Source: Paenibacillus sp. N3.4 (GTDB taxonomy: Bacteria > Bacillota > Bacilli > Paenibacillales > NBRC-103111). Taken from it: a stretch of DNA of 64,000 nt. Under the pieces are notes generated by a model, which saw nothing but the letters and a program-made list of their open reading frames with translations, made no database searches and was not told where the DNA came from. The stretch covers positions 1 through 64,000 of the forward strand of contig NZ_VRTT01000015.1 in the NCBI RefSeq assembly GCF_008017805.1. The letters are read 5' to 3'. The position numbers were made by a program, and so were the translations under genes. Each line of letters begins with the position of its first letter. Within the stretch, counting starts at the first letter, position 1. Positions 63,535-64,000 of the stretch are shown one piece after another.

Positions 63535-64000
63535 AATACTGCTTTTTAGTTCAGCGCTGCTCTTAAACTGTAAAAGCGCAGTTATTTTCGATTGTAATCG
63601 TTTTTTAATAGTGAAATCTTGCAAATCTACAGGCATTCCGTTTATTTCTTGTCCTAATTTGAGATAGGGTGAATGAAAACATGTATTTTCGTATGAATGA
63701 TAAGCGGCTGGATACATGGAGTTATTTAAAGATGTACAATTGCATGTTTTCTTCAACTACACTCCCTGCATCGCACTTCACCCAAGCTCATACCGCACAA
63801 CGTGTTTGCCTTCCGCGACGGTCGGTGGAGAAAACCAGCCCTTTGCGCAGAGTCATTGCAGTGTTCGGACAACGGTACGATGATTAATGTATAAGTGAGT
63901 TTTTATACCTATGGGGCGCAGCGGACGAGCGAGTGTGCAGCAAGGCGAATGTTTTCTGGCTCCGTCATACTTTTCAAGTTGATACTCATAAATGGCTCAG
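63535..64000. other. Right-edge region with no confident gene
   Basis: A 72-codon plus-strand frame (63669-63887) lacks family resemblance. On the minus strand the last 90 bases are open (ending MTEPENIRLAAHSLVRCAP, stop at 63909) and could be the C-terminus of a gene entering from the right edge. Neither is well supported. Confidence 0.35.

Noticed and set aside
63669..63887. 72-codon plus-strand frame near the right edge
   Set aside because: No clear start signal and no recognisable family; kept only in the note on the right-edge region.

Overview
The window looks like a Paenibacillus-type (Bacillota) chromosome. Supporting signs are strong GGAGG ribosome-binding sites, two YesM/YesN- or YtdP-like regulatory modules beside Lpl/Mal-type sugar ABC transporters, an S-layer-homology (SLH) protein, secreted polysaccharide-active proteins, YjcZ-type small sporulation peptides, homologues of Bacillus YpbF and YdjO, and a PhoP/PhoR pair. 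No rRNA, tRNA, CRISPR array or complete transposase was seen.

Layout. 1-7.4 kb: a 112-bp tandem repeat, small lipoprotein and VCBS-like genes, an AraC regulator with a shifted C-terminus, YpbF, YdjO, an MFS transporter, an SDR and a thioredoxin-like protein. 7.4-16.1 kb: a leftward sugar operon (isomerase/epimerase, Gfo/Idh/MocA dehydrogenase, two permeases, YesM-type kinase, YesN-type regulator, binding lipoprotein). 16.2-25.8 kb: secreted polysaccharide machinery (split foldase-like protein, a beta-helix protein with a discoidin-like domain, an SLH protein, and a very large split beta-helix protein). 26-32.3 kb: LURP-one-like protein, AraC regulator convergent with a GH105 hydrolase, an exonuclease, an unidentified decayed gene and a frameshifted sugar-binding lipoprotein. 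32.6-38.2 kb: a tandem duplication carrying two identical YjcZ-like genes, then a damaged thiazole/oxazole-modified microcin (TOMM) locus of the heterocycloanthracin type. 38.6-46.1 kb: proline catabolism (RocA, PutB) with a divergent sigma-54-type activator, then broken rpoN, sensor and asparaginase remnants. 46-53 kb: dehydrogenase, PhoP/PhoR, fumarase, polysaccharide deacetylase. 53-57.6 kb: a miniature transposable element, a damaged LamG-like protein and a second sugar ABC operon with a divergent AraC regulator. 60-64 kb: YfbR-like nucleotidase, a lipoprotein, an acetyltransferase, a DinB remnant and a PL7 alginate lyase with two catabolite-repression (cre-like) boxes.

The genes suggest a saprophyte specialised in plant or algal polyuronides: secreted or cell-wall-bound beta-helix proteins, GH105 and PL7 enzymes release oligosaccharides, two ABC systems import them, and two-component or AraC regulators and catabolite repression control expression.

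At least seven genes are interrupted by what looks like one missing base, often in a short homopolymer. This could be genuine decay or uncorrected long-read error, so these are marked as frameshifted rather than dead. rpoN is different: it has two in-frame amber codons, a lost 5' end and frameshifts, and looks truly decayed. The most interesting points are the partial TOMM locus with a deletion scar, a miniature element inserted in the loop of a shared terminator, and a sigma-54 activator with a degenerate GAFTGA loop next to a dead rpoN copy.
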